Source: Urechis unicinctus (Eukaryota; Annelida; Polychaeta; Xenopneusta; Urechidae). From it: DNA of 64,000 nucleotides. The stretch is taken from positions 24,058,438 to 24,122,437 of the forward strand of contig CM067345.1 in NCBI GenBank assembly GCA_034190875.2, given 5' to 3'. The notes under the pieces were generated by a model that had not been told where the DNA came from, did not search any database, and saw nothing but the letters and a program-made list of their open reading frames with translations. The stretch's first letter is position 1. Each line of letters starts with the position of its first letter. The translations under genes were made by a program, and so were the position numbers. This document shows, one piece after another, positions 1 through 12,798 of this stretch.

Positions 1-1008
1 CAACGTACCTACGGCACATTATCGATCAATCACACATATACAAGGCGAGGATTTCACGAGAAATATGACGGAGGGACGGACCAACGGACGCACTTGTGTT
101 CCCAATGGCCAGCTGACGTAAACTGAAGGTGGGGGTGGGGAGTGAAATGTAGCCCGAAGCTTAATGACTAGAAAGATATGTACACCAGTAAACATATGAG
201 ACCTAGCGGTCAGAAGGTGCATTCGAGGTGAAAGAGGGGCGGGGCAGCTGGCTTAATAGCTCCACGTCGCAAGAACGCGTCCTACTCGCGCAATGACGTC
301 ATCGCGTTGATACATAATCAGCGCGCTCAAGGACGGACCCGGCTTACCTGTCGCAAATTCTCACCTGTCACCAACAGCGATGAAAAAAAATCAAAGCGAA
401 GAACAGCAGGCGACGTGCGTTATGAATCAATTGGCGAACAAGCGCTTAATAAACACGCCTCTTTTGGTCACAATGAGTCGACCGATGAACCCCCCATGAA
501 TAAATACGACACATGACTAATAGCGACTAATAAGCCGCGACTGGGCTGGCTCGTTATTATTAGCATTGGTCAACATGTTGTGTCAGTCATAACAGAATAA
601 TATATCGAGGACGTGGAGGTCACCGCGAGCGGCGCTGTAAATCGCTGGCAAACAATTACTAATCACTTCGATGTATCAATTAACAAGCCCAGTTGAGCCG
701 CACTCATGTTACGGGTAAACAACCACTGTACAACTCGTACGGCGTGGAGTATAGGACTCGATTGAAAACAGGGTCCAAGTGAACACAGGGCTACACAAGC
801 ATGGGGCCTAGGTGAACACGGGAGCTAGACGGGAATCTGGTCGTCCAAATGATCGAGTCACACAGCCCCCGCACGTCGACGACAGGCCGCTGACTCACCT
901 GATCATAATGTACACAGTGTTACCATGCAGTTTCGCGTGCCAAGTGTCCACATCAGAAACCACCCAACCTTACGCATAATTTGGTATGGTAAAGATTAGT
1001 ATGGTGTT
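1..1008. other. no gene recognised
   Basis: Mixed-composition, moderately CpG-containing DNA. Short open frames occur on both strands, but none shows a domain, codon-like pattern or splice-flanked exon I can support. Confidence 0.5.
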
Positions 1009-1519
1009 TAACGGCACACCAACACTGTGGGAATGGTGGGATGACTAAGACGGCACACCAACACTGTGGGAATGGTGGGATGACTATAACGGCACACCAA
1101 CACTGTGGGAATGGTGGGATGACTAAGACTACACACCAACACTGTGGGAATGGTGGGATGACTATAACGGCACACCAACACTGTGGGAATGGTGGGATGA
1201 CTAAGACTGCACACCAACACTGTGGGAATGGGGGGGATGACTATAACGGCCAACCAACACTGTGGGAAAGGTGGGATGACTATAACGGCACACCAACACT
1301 ATGGGAATGGTGGGATGACTAAGACGACACACCAACACTGTGGGAATGGTGGGATGACTAAGACGACACACCAACACTGTGGGAATGGTGGGATGACTAT
1401 AACGGCACACACAACACTGTGGGAATGGTGGGATGACTATAACGGCACATCAACACTGTGGGAATGGTGGGATGACTATAACAGCACACCAACACTGTTG
1501 GAATGGTGGGATGACTAAG
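1009..1519. repeat. 39-bp minisatellite, about 13 copies
   Basis: About thirteen head-to-tail copies of a 39-bp unit built around CCAACACTGTGGGAATGG and ending GGGATGACTAWRAC. Two unit variants occur, differing at the junction (ACTAAGAC versus ACTATAAC) and interspersed irregularly. The unit is 13 codons long and lacks stops in several frames, so long spurious open frames appear on both strands (13-residue repeats); these are not genes. Copies are very similar, suggesting recent expansion or homogenisation. Confidence 0.95.
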
Positions 1520-2818
1520 AAGAGACCAAGAAGAGACCGGAATGAACAACCACCATTTGGGAAAAAAGAGGGAAAAATCACGTGGATGATGAAAAAGATA
1601 AAATTAAATGACAACCCTAGGGTAAGTTACCACTAGCCGATTGACTGAACTAGGCCATTCCAGGGGACATATTCTACCACGCCCACCCCCCCCCCCCCCC
1701 CCCCCCCCGAGGGGAGGGGGGAGGCATCCGCATGGGACTTACGCATATGACCCACAGGTATGCGGTCGTCTGACAGTCGAACGGAAACGAACCATTGGGT
1801 TCCGAGTGTCAGTATGCTTGAAGGTTTGACATGGAACTGGTGACATACGAGTAATGCCACGAATGGGGAGTGTGCCGGACTTATATGTATGTCAAAGCAA
1901 GTCATTATCATGGAAGGCGCCAGAAAATATCACCTGGAAATATGGTTATTATAAACAACGGGGCCTTAGATGCAATATCTCCGGCTGGGCGTGGGTATAG
2001 TTGGGGAGGCGGCATAGGCGAATGGACATGTAGTAGGTATTTAAGGTTTGTATGATGGGAGCATGGGAGTTGCGTAAGGTGGTCGCTGAAGCACATCCCT
2101 GGGCAATCCACAACGGCTGTGTAAAGTAGACTAGTGATACAACTTACACCAGACAAACAAATTTCCCCGACCTCCCCGCTCAGCATCCCAGAAACGTAGC
2201 GTATCCTAACGTAAATACATGGAATGACAGGACTGCGCGGAATTTGAGCGCCCGGGCGTAGTTAAGACTGCTCACAGCAGCCCAGTGAATGATACCAGAC
2301 TGTTTGGCTAATTACGGCAGCATGGGCATTCACTCACACCGCACTTGCTGTCTGGGCCACTGCCCCTAGCACCAGTCTATGATTAGCAACAGCAACAACA
2401 GCAGGTATTACTAATCACATTTTACCTGAGTAAGCTTGACCAGTTATATAACAGGTAAAAAGTCCCGCTCCAACACAGGGGTATGTTGATTTTGATGAGT
2501 CATCATAGCTAGTCACGGTCAACTTAGTCACGCAAAAATAACATCACATACAAAACGAGACGATAGCGTGATAGTGATGATAGCGCGTTCTTGGGCTGGT
2601 CCTGTAAAAAGCTTTCGATGGCCCACATGATATAAACCCGTTGGCCGTTACGGGATGCGAACTCCCGCCGTCAGAACGGGGAATCCAACGAGACAGTCAC
2701 ACGAACATATTATATGCTAAATGCCCTAAATTATTAGTTAGAGGAATGAGTGGCGTCGCCCAAAGAGCAACACAATCGGTTTGTAATCGGTTGAATACAT
2801 GCGACCACTGCCGTATAT
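1520..2818. other. non-coding stretch with poly-C tract
   Basis: Holds a homopolymer of 23 C at 1686-1708 followed by a G-rich tract, with the potential for G-quadruplex or i-motif structure. I see no supported gene. Confidence 0.5.
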
Positions 2819-3181
2819 TTATGCATAAGAGACAAAGAGGGTAAACCAACCGTGATGGCGGTGACCATTGTTGAGGTGGGCCACATGGGCCGCTAAAGCC
2901 GAGCGGAAGTTGGATCCGAATGATGGGGGTCGATGACGCGCACGACGCCATTTCTCTGGTGACGTCAGCGTGGTGCCGTTGACAGCAAGTTCCATGTGGT
3001 GGCGCTTAGCCGGCAAGTGCGGTGACAAAGCATCCGAGGTATATGACAATGGGGAGGATGAGGATGATGATGACGACGAAGAACCTCCGAGTTGTGATGT
3101 CGACGATGATGAATCTGTTAGCGATCCTGTTTTGTGACCGCTGCTCGGTTGAAGGTCCAGATCAAGATGTCGCTTTGCCAT
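2819..3181 (-). CDS. possible first coding exon, Ser-rich protein of unknown function
   Basis: An open frame of about 120 codons on the minus strand starts at an ATG in an excellent initiation context (ATC before, G after, at 3181) with an in-frame stop upstream. The peptide begins MAKRHLDLDLQPSSG, has a poly-Ser tract near residues 33-45, a basic patch PAKRHHMEL near residue 58, then SPEKWRRARHRPPSFG. Composition is protein-like and unlike the neighbouring low-complexity DNA. I do not recognise the family, and no convincing splice donor fixes its 3' end. It could be an initiating exon of a regulatory protein or a chance frame. A C-terminal tail exon of the DUSP8/16 gene on the same strand was considered, but the upstream stop argues against it. 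Confidence 0.35.
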   Translation of the reverse strand: MAKRHLDLDLQPSSGHKTGSLTDSSSSTSQLGGSSSSSSSSSSPLSYTSDALSPHLPAKRHHMELAVNGTTLTSPEKWRRARHRPPSFGSNFRSALAAHVAHLNNGHRHHGWFTLFVSYA

Positions 3182-6100
3182 GATGAATTTGATACGCGTT
3201 GATCACAGCCACCACTGGCTGTGATAATATACACACGATCAGCTGGCCCACATACTCTTATTGACACAGCCAACGAGATCTGTACGCTTTTATTGACAGA
3301 GCTCACATATAATTACTTCCTTATTGCCACAGCTCAGGACCTCAACTTCCGCGACATCCCACAAACAAAACTCAGAAAGAATCCGATATGTTGAGAAAAT
3401 AGGATCTATGTAGCGACTAGCTCCAATGTAAGGTACAGCTAGAGCACGACTAAACCCAACTCATTACTCATATATCCAAAACAAACACTTGGACCCGTCA
3501 GTGTTTCTATTCTCGCGTTGTGATGTGGTCGCCCGTGGGACGGGGTGAGGCTATAGGGTGAGGCCGTTCCTAGGAGAAATCACAGCCGGAGTTGTCCCCA
3601 CTCGCACACAATGAACAGTTGAAGGTGATTCATCGAGCGTCACAGATCTCTCGACCAACTCTCGATCATTCAGCCAATCACGAAGAAGCAACGAACCCAC
3701 CCACTGAAATGAATTCACTTCCTGGCTCCGTGACAACTCTTTGATTTTAAAACCCAGGTTCAAAGAATATTGCGATATGTTTGTCTTTCAGCCTACTTCG
3801 AAGCTAAATATAGCAACAAAATAACTTAATCCACAGCAAGGCAAGTCGCTTTCAACAACTTTGAACGCATCTCCTCCGTATCACACAGATTTTCAAATGT
3901 ATGAGGTAACTTGATATGAAAGCTTTGAAACGCTAGAGTGAATTTGAAGGTATTGTCTCAATTTCCCGCTTGCTACTAACCAAGTAACGTTAATATTGAT
4001 TAGCAATTAACAACAATTTGCCGCCGGCGACAAAAGGTGCGAAGGCACATAAAGAAGTCCTCGGTTCACACAATTTTCTTGGGGGAGACGCGCACTTGAT
4101 CAATCCCCCAAAAAAGTGTCAGGAAACGGTTTTTAGTAGCAACGACACGAAAGTCGCTTGGCTGCCAATAACTACCGATTTAGCGGTTGAAGAGTTTGTC
4201 CACATATTGCATTACGTTTTGCAATAAATCATGTATTTGGATTACGGAGAATCAACGAGTCAGTGATGCACTTGACCGGATAACTTGGATACGACAGCAG
4301 GCAAGTGCAGAAGAATTCTTGTATCCCTTGGTGCCAAGCAGGTGCGCGACGAAACATAGGGGTAGACTCGGTGCAATTCAGATTCCCATGGCGTCCTGCG
4401 AACCAAACTTATGTCATTCCTATTCCCACACCAAAAATATTGAGCGAGAATCGTCCTCGAGTCCTCGCACTCTCTTCCTCTTCTATAAAGTCAACTGATG
4501 GCGATAAGTCTCTCTCGATCTGTCCACAACACCTCAACAGCAGGTCAGGCTATCATCAACGCACATTCCCCGGGTAGCCAATGAACACTGGCCAACATAC
4601 GCACTAACGCACACACAGACGGTCACGAAGGCCGCTACGCACGCACATATGCAAGGCAGGGAAAAGCCCTCACTCCTCGCATCTACTTACGAGCGATGAC
4701 TCACCACTCGCCATTAGCCTGGCTGATGCGAACGCGGTTGCTGAGGAGGCAGTGTAAATGCAAACGTTGACGTCACGAATTCTCAGCCAATCACACGCCG
4801 TATTTTCCGCTTCCAGAACGCGATCCATACCTTGCCAGATAATGACATGCGAGCTTGGCACAGATCTGTTGATGGTAGCAATTAATGGAAACTCTATATT
4901 GGGCCTATTACACGTTCTCCCAGCACAACAGCCACGAAGTCAACAAGACGCTGATTATGACGTCATTGGGTGACATTTTTCACGCCAAACATCATCCGCA
5001 TCAGTTTCCAAATTGTCGCAGGTGGAAACTAGCTTATCGCTGTATTTTATAGGGACGCGTTCCAATCGTAGCCCACACAATCTGCCCGGCTGTCAGTGAA
5101 ATCGCCACCAAGTTCAGGCTCGTACAATGCATTTTGACTGCAGCATGAAATATGTAACTGCCTAGTTAACAATGCCGCAATGCCGGAAAAAAACCCCATC
5201 GAAATATTGGCAAGGGAAGCATAGTGTTTAACGGCACATATTGCATTACAATATAACTTCCTTCATGAACACCAAGAACTTCATATCCTACCAAAATGTC
5301 AATTTAGGTCAATTAAGGACATCCAGGACAAGGATCTCAATGGATCACAATATCAAACCAAAGAAAACCCCCCCCAAAAATAAAAAAAAAATCAACATTG
5401 ATTCAAATTAACAGCTTCATTCAATCTTGTGGGTCTCAACCAAGCTGCTAATTTCGTATCGTGACACAAATTTACTTTTTGTCCGCAACAGCATTGCCCT
5501 ACATATAAACTTTAATGTACTCTGTGGAAGGCATTTTGTTACCAATTCGCCGATTTCAATCAATCCCTTTATAGGTATAACAAGACTTGCACAACACACA
5601 TAAGACACAAGAAATTTAAAAGAAAACCCAATCAGAACAGTCGACGTAAAGAGAATACGATAGAACTGAATTGAATGCATTTTTATTCTTAACTAAAGCG
5701 AATACAAGGGTTTGGAGAAGTGAAGGATTTTCACAAGTGACCTGATCTATGGAAACATGACAGCTAGAGATGTAAGGCCATCTGATCCGCATCGACACGG
5801 CATGACGCACATACACACCATACATAATGGCTACCAGCACCCCCTATCGTCACCAACACAGTCACGCGCGTACCGTCCAAACTCCGCTAGTCCATTACAC
5901 CTGGCTTCGACCGTGGACCGCAGTTGCCGCGCAGCGTGTGGGGGAAGGGGTAGGGAAGGCAAAGGGAAGAAGGAGCAAGTAGCAGATCGCGTGAAGGGAG
6001 GGGTGACTCATACTGAAACGGCGACCAGCTAGCGTATCACGGCTGGCGACAGCTGTTGATGATAACGGTCCATTGTGTCGTTAACCTAGTCACCTCGGTG

Positions 6101-9100
6101 TCCAGTAACTCTAGGCATTGTGACCTAGTGGCGTTTTATGTTAACACATTTCCAGATAAGAAAGTCACTCTGATGCCTAAATCAAAGAAACAATCAAATT
6201 AACCATTTGCGACCAAGGTTAAGTTTCGTCCACGGCAACTTTAATAAGGTCAGTTCAAAGTTAGCACGTCACAGCCCATCAACCTAGATAAATCCGCGAG
6301 AAGTAACGATGACCCTATCCACAGCTGAAGAAACAATTCCGTAATCCCCCACAAGGGTGAAAAATGACGCTTAAATACTTTCTAAGCTCGTGCGTTAATA
6401 CCAGCTAATGGAGGAGTAGCAGATCCGGGACGCTGTTCATTTGAATATTAGCGTTCAGAGGATGTTACCAAAAACAAGAAGAGTGGGGCCGCCATTTAAC
6501 GTCATGATCTGTGTCACGAGTAACCAGTTCTACACCACTGGACCGAACCCACAATCAGTGGGTCGAAAGGCGACGCAGTTGACCACCACGTCATCGGATA
6601 AAAGTTTGTAATAGAATAAACTATGACAAGACATAATTGTCGATTGACTTATCACAAATATTATTGAGGTTATCGTGTCGTGTTTTTATTCGCAGAGAAC
6701 CAAATGGACGGAGTTTTAATAGAAAATCGTACAAATATCACAGAATGTCACTTAATTCAAGAGGAGAATATATAAATTAGCTCCACACAAACATAGCCTC
6801 AATCAGAGGTCCTATGTCTATTTCACACATCAACGCATGAATACATCGCGTTGAAACACATTCCGCATGTTGGACCGGTATATGGATGTTTTTAATGTTT
6901 ATACAGAACTGGTCACCCAGAAGACTACGTCTGCTCCGGCCGAATTCGAGAAATAGTTATCATGTATGTATGAATGTCACTTGGGTTGAGCTGCTCAATT
7001 CTTTTCGTGAACCTGACGTTCTTTCACTTGCATTGTTTTTTTTTTTTTGGTCTATCCCAGCTCGAATGCCCGAAAACGTTTCACATTCTGTTGTAATCCA
7101 GCAATTATATGCGTTCTCTTCTTCAATTTACTGCCATTCTGGGTAACATTTTGAGACGAACCCCAGGGAGAGAACTGCTTGGCGTTCAAACCAGCCGACC
7201 TGACATGTGTCAGCGGGCTGTTGGACGGCTCTTACAGCCTTTAAATCAAGCTGAAATCAAGTGATGACATAACTTTTTTGCTCGTTTGCACCAGCATGTT
7301 GGGGGAAACAACAGTTTTGTCGACGTTGTGGAGCTGTGCGGCCACGCTGCGTGCGTTTGTTCCACTGTCTGCTTAACTATGCATCACTCCCAACAGACAG
7401 TGCAAAAAATGACATGGGAGTTGGTAGGACTTTTATTCAGAGGCGGGTGATTCACTTGAGGAAAGCAGATGGGGAGACGCCGGAGGTAGGTGAATGACGA
7501 GAGAGTGAGATTGAGAGAGAAAGAAAAGGACAGAAGAAGAAAGATAAACAAAAGAAGAGCAAAGAAATGGAAAACGAAAAAGAACGATAAAAAAACAAAG
7601 ACAGAAAAAAATGGAGAGAAAAAAGAAATGGCAAAATATGAAATATAGACAGAGATGAAACATGGAAAGAAAGAAAGAAATGAAATAGAGAAGAGCCAAC
7701 CACCTCACGGGGCAACAAGGCGGGGGTGGGGGTAAGGGGCAAGGAATGTAGACATCGGGATGGTGTTGGAAGGCGTGATTTACGCCATGAACACAATGAC
7801 ACATGGCTACACTATCGTGGTTTTACCATATGACCCAGCAGCAGCAACAAGTGAAAGAGCGACATTAGGCCCTTCTTATCCAGGTGACTGCCTCTTCTTC
7901 CTCCACTAATATTTGCAGGATCCTGGGTCAGATACCTTGCCCCTGACAGATGGGATCGCCATCAGGGCTTCTGCTCGCCCGATCATCCAGCCAAGCGACT
8001 TGCATGAACCTTGAAAAACTCGACCAACGCAGCGCGCGCACCAGTCGCGAACTCGCGCGCTCGAGTAACTCACCACGCCAACAAAAACCTGGATGTGGTA
8101 CTACGACTGATGGATGGCCTTTTAATGATCAAGGTAAATTTGTTGATTGGCAGACAATTCATGCCAGGTTATGGGTATCTATTCAGCTCTTTTTTTTCAT
8201 TTTTTGAGTGGGTGGGTTGGGGATGGTGGAGGTGGGGTTGGGGGGGGGGCAAGGGGCCATCACAGCTGGGAGGGGAGAGAAGGAGAGGGGAGGGAAGGAG
8301 AGGGGAGAGAAGGAGAGGGAAAGGACGAGTAGTCGAGGAAACGGGATACTGCTTGTCGTGAGAAGCGAAGACGGGGGGGGGGGGGTATAGCAGCTTGACA
8401 GAGACAGCAGTGGTCATTCTTTATCGAGCTAGAGATGAAAAGTAGTTCTGTTTGATGTGTACAGCTGGCCGCTCGCGTCTGATCGTTGACCTTGGTCCGC
8501 AGGGCCATCAACATAGCCAGGGATTGCTCGCTTGCCACACGATGGGTGAAAGACAAGAGATTTACGGGGAATCCCGACCCTTGAAGCCCTCGTGTTGTCT
8601 TCGCTTGGTGTGTTTTGAATCTCTGGCATGGGTTCCGAAGCGACTCACCAGAAATTGCCGAGATTGTCAAAATTAAGAACATTAACCCCAGCTCCTTGGA
8701 ATCAATGGGGCTCTGGGTGAAATTAATGAATTATAGTTCCTGAGGCATGGCTAGGACTGACCACATTGACGAACAGTGTGGGCCCGCCCGGTGGCTGAAG
8801 AGAGAGGGTTGGGGAGTGCAGGCCTCGATCACCTCTCATTGTGATTAGATGAGTGCAATGAAGCAAGCGCTTACGGTGATGAGAGAGCCCTTTTCTCATC
8901 TCCTCACAGCCCGCTACACAATGCTTTCTTATCGATGGATCCAATTGAATTAACACAAATATAATCAATTCTCGTCGCGCACTCAAAGAGATGGACACTA
9001 TGAATCATCACCGCGCATGCGCAAAGCAAAGCGTTCGCGTTTTCATACCGACAATTTATTTCAACGACCGTGCATAAATTAAGCTCGGAGAACGAGGATG

Positions 9101-9814
9101 CAATTCTCTATTTGCGTCACAGTCTTTTCGGGCTTACCAGTAACTCATCATATTTATTACAACATGACGGAAATGCTGACACAGCAGAACATAAAACCTG
9201 CAACTGTCTTATACTACTGGGGAAAAATAAAAAATAAATCAATCAGCAGCTTAAAATATAATATTTGCAGATTGTTCATTCCATAATCAACAAGAAATAG
9301 GGAAATGTTTTGTCATGACAATGCTAGTGACCATTTGGTTGAAGAGTGTGTGTGCGGGGTTGCAGATCTAATTGACATTGATGAATCAAGCATAATGTAC
9401 ACTGAATAATCGACCGCATGTGTAACAAAATGGCCTTTGTAGTTAAAACTGGTTGATATGGGGCTAAATATTTCGAAAGATGTATCTGTTACTATCATTC
9501 ACATTGAGAAGACATGAACAAGCTCGAGTTCTCGCGACGACCTAAGCTATGCCGTAAAAGCGCTTATCGTTTACTCCCATGTAACCACAATAATTCAAGT
9601 GTACTCTACTTATACGTACAGCGCCCTGCTTTGCTTGTAGTTGTAAATTTTGACGAAGGTCAATACAGGAGTAGGCCGAAAGAGATACAAAAATATTTTA
9701 TAGCTAAGATATTATGAAGGTACGTCGACAAAATTTAAATTGCTACACATCTGTCCCTATTCTTGCAAACAACCACGCTACATTTGCAGTTCCAGATATT
9801 TCCTATAAATTTAG
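3182..9814. other. long non-coding region with low-complexity tracts
   Basis: No supported gene. It contains a purine-rich A/G tract at about 7495-7690, a G-rich plus GGGAGAG repeat tract at about 8210-8335, and a run of 14 G at about 8370-8385. Open frames over these tracts are compositional artefacts. If the DUSP8/16 gene continues leftward on the minus strand, this may be intron of that gene, but I found no further exon of it. Confidence 0.4.
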
Positions 9815-9864
9815 CCATTGTTACAGAAGTGTGGAATACTATGGCGAGGAGAGACGCGCTGAAA
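9815..9864. repeat. 50-bp direct repeat, copy 1
   Basis: Exactly identical over 50 bp to 10063-10112, starting CCATTGTTACAGAAG and ending GACGCGCTGAAA. The sequence on either side of the two copies differs. Confidence 0.9.
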
Positions 9865-10062
9865 ATCTACTTTGGGTTTGGGATTTTTCACAACAGCTGA
9901 TAACATGTATGCGTTAAGGTTGCATATTCGATAAGCATGTTAATCCGTGTATTGTTAGTTTAACAATGTATCATGCTCATTGTTTGGCTCATGCATATTT
10001 TGTATCGTACGTAATCCACATTAAAGACCCCTGTTACCGCCTTGGAGTGTTCTGTTCTGTTT

Positions 10063-10112
10063 CCATTGTTACAGAAGTGTGGAATACTATGGCGAGGAGA
10101 GACGCGCTGAAA
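10063..10112. repeat. 50-bp direct repeat, copy 2
   Basis: Second exact copy of the 50-bp unit, 248 bp to the right of the first. On the plus strand this copy reads as a potential small exon: a TTACAG acceptor, an ATG followed by 12 codons, then CCAG/GTGAAC as a possible donor at about 10129. Without transcript data this remains conjecture. Confidence 0.9.
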
Positions 10113-10129
10113 GTAGCGTGGTTACCAGG

Positions 10130-12218
10130 TGAACGCGTCAGCGTCTCATGGTGACTCAACCGCACGCCGTTACACGGTGCATTAACCAATCGCACATATT
10201 CGAACGCACATACCGCTCAGTATTCTGATATAAGTTTTACAAGCCACCACAATATTACCGATCCAAAACATCGTAAATATTTTGACATAGTCCATCAATT
10301 GTACAAATTTTTAACACAGAGCAAGCGCGTTCAAGTGGTACATTGGCAATAGCTGAATCCAGCAGCGAGAAGATTATCACAGGTGGGGGGGGGGGTGGAA
10401 GGTGAGAAAAGATAATGGAGCGGGGGAAGAGGGATGCAATAGCAAGTGCGGCGGGATAATGGCGCTCGGGCATGTCAGCCCCATGACTCACGAACGGTCC
10501 GCTGACAGGACATGTGAACACGAGATGCTGAGAACATACATGATTCACGCTAGCATGGGGAATATTGTCGAATAATTGCTGACATGCAACTCCGGCGATG
10601 ACACAGGCAAATATGACGCTAAACGTAGACAAAGGAAGATCGGGAAGTTAATCTGGAGTGATTCAAGGTTATCTTCATAGTAATACCATACCAAAGCTCT
10701 GACGGTACATAACGTACGCATGACACTTACCTACTTTTAAATGCTTTATCATGTAGATTTTAGGAAGAAATAATCCAAAATGCATCATCGCCAGGCAGCA
10801 GAAAATAACACTAGTTTACTTCATTAATTCAACCACTCAACTGTAAAACGGGAAATGAAGACTGTTCAGTTACAGACAGCGAGAAGGAGGTATACATTGA
10901 GATTACACGAGTCAATCGGACATAACTAATGCTATTGAAAAAAATCTATTGCTTTTGAAATGCAGTACATTTCGATCGCCACTTTGGGCAGCTCTCATCT
11001 AATTCGCTCGTACAACCCAGATAGTTCACAGACTCGGCCTTGGGGCTGGTCCATGGCTTCCGAATTCTACCAATACTTTGTGAGAACGCTCACTGATAAG
11101 ATTGACTGTTACCTGTGGTGGGGTTATTATTCTACATAGGTCATATCATAAACCATGAATAATGTTTTTGGAGTTTCTGGTCCCCTCATTTGCTTCTATT
11201 GGTCGCCCAGGATAATATCGACATCTGAGCAACACATGAGGCCAGCAGTCCCTTTTACATCAAATGCTATAAAAGACGTTCCATAATATTTATAAAAGTC
11301 TGCAATATAAACCCATTTTTATTTGATATCATCAAGAATCTTAGATGGATCAAATGTGTCAAACATTGCCAGGAATAACAACATGGCTTGGAACCCACAC
11401 AACCTTTCCCCAATTAATTAAGGAAAAAAACCTAAACAGGTTTGAAAATGAAACAGAACCTGTCCATAAATTGCTCACTGCAATTGCCACCATGGCAGAC
11501 ACCACATGCCAAGTGATTGAACCACACGAGGGGCATTATAAAATTTACAAGTGCATTTACAACATTTCACAATATCCATCCATATATGTATCGGATAAAC
11601 ACATAATTAATGTGATGGTGTGAACTTGGGGGTAAGCTCAAGGTCATAAGTAACCTCATAATTTACTATAGGCCTTCTGGTTGCATAGAAGCATGACCAT
11701 CCTTATTGATAAGATTGTATGTATTAACCGTAATAAGCATCAGCGACCCCCGCCCCCAACATTGATCAATGAAGCAAATGTTACAAAAGGACAAGTTTCC
11801 AAATTAAATAGTCCAGGTGTGACAAACTTCCATGGCATTAGTCCATTGTTATTGTATATTTAATTATCATGACATTAGTTAAATACTTTAAAAATTAATA
11901 ATTGAATTAGCTACAATAGGTTATTTCACCATTTCACAATGTGGTTTTAGTGCGGAGTAATACTGTGAAAATGTAATTAATGCCATAACGGCTAGATTGA
12001 TTCCATATTTTAATACTTGGTGCATGTCCAAGCTACCCTGGGATCACTCAAAATTCAGAATCAAATCATATTGGGCTCATGTCGTGCTGTCCCTTCATAT
12101 TCCAAATTTCCTTTCACTAAATCTTCAATTTGTTTAACTTAGTCTACTTTCGAAATGCAAAGTTAAATTCAAAATTGATTGAACAGTGGAAGTTCTACTT
12201 AATTATGGTTGGGGAGGA
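10130..12218. other. no gene recognised
   Basis: AT-rich DNA with no supported gene. The part directly left of 12219 ends in a purine tract resembling the polypurine tract of an LTR element, so some of it may be eroded retroelement interior; no coding domain is recognisable. Confidence 0.4.
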
Positions 12219-12504
12219 TGTTATAATGCTATTCTATTCTAAAGTTCCCCCCTACCACCCACCTTAATTATCGGCACGAAATGGCCCCCCAATAGCATGG
12301 GTTGGTCAAAGTCCTCTGGGAAATCAAACTCCCGGGGGACTATATAACCTGTCCACACATATGAATTTAAGGGAGATCATCTAGTCAGAGACAAGATTCA
12401 GACCACGAGATTCCAGAGAAGCTAATAAGCTAAACTTGAATAAACCAACAAGAACTCAACTCCTGGACTCGTGTTATTTCTCTGGCTAGTCCCCACTATC
12501 GCCA
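12219..12504 (+). mobile_element. LTR-like fossil (solo or truncated LTR, probably Ty3/gypsy)
   Basis: A purine tract (TTGGGGAGGA) is directly followed by TGTTATAATGC, as at the start of a 3' LTR. Inside lie a TATA box (TATATAA, 12341-12347) and, about 95 bp further on, a polyadenylation signal AATAAA (12439-12444), the usual U3-R order. A CA at 12503-12504 may be the right end. No partner LTR was found in the window, so it is a solo or truncated, broken and older copy. The limits are approximate. Confidence 0.4.
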
Positions 12505-12689
12505 TTTATGTTGCCGGAAATTCCCCTTCCTGCTTATCGGTCTAATTTGAGTGCAAAGTTGCCCACAACTTAAATCTACATTTTGTAACCTAAGCGGTAG
12601 TACACATATCGATAGCGAGCCAACATTCGTGTGGTTCATGGTTTTAGGGAGGCACCGTTATCAATAGAATGACACAACTATTTCCAGAC

Positions 12690-12716
12690 AAATAATAATA
12701 ATAATAATATATATAA

Positions 12717-12797
<81 letters not shown>
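12690..12797. repeat. compound microsatellite (ATA/TA)n(TG)n
   Basis: Interrupted ATA and TA repeats pass into an uninterrupted TG tract of about 67 bp (12731-12797). Flanking DNA to 13311 shows no supported coding sequence. Confidence 0.95.

Positions 12798-12798
<1 letters not shown>

Noticed and set aside
1008-1636. Overlapping open frames with 13-residue repeats on both strands
   Set aside because: Entirely explained by the 39-bp minisatellite unit being a multiple of three; not genes. The array also lacks unique spacers, so it is not CRISPR-like.
2640-2700. tRNA-like T-arm on the minus strand (CGGGAGTTCGCATCCCG)
   Set aside because: The sequence after it (TAACGGC) has no matching 5' acceptor strand within tRNA distance and no anticodon arm fits; at most a tRNA-derived fragment.
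5221-5250. GTGTTTAACGGCACA shared with the left edge of the 39-bp minisatellite
   Set aside because: Only 15 bp are shared and nothing else matches around it; too short to claim a relationship.
7433-7804. Two 116-123 codon minus-strand frames rich in Ser, Phe and Leu
   Set aside because: They lie over a purine-rich low-complexity tract and reflect its composition. The frames at 8169-8682 are rejected for the same reason.
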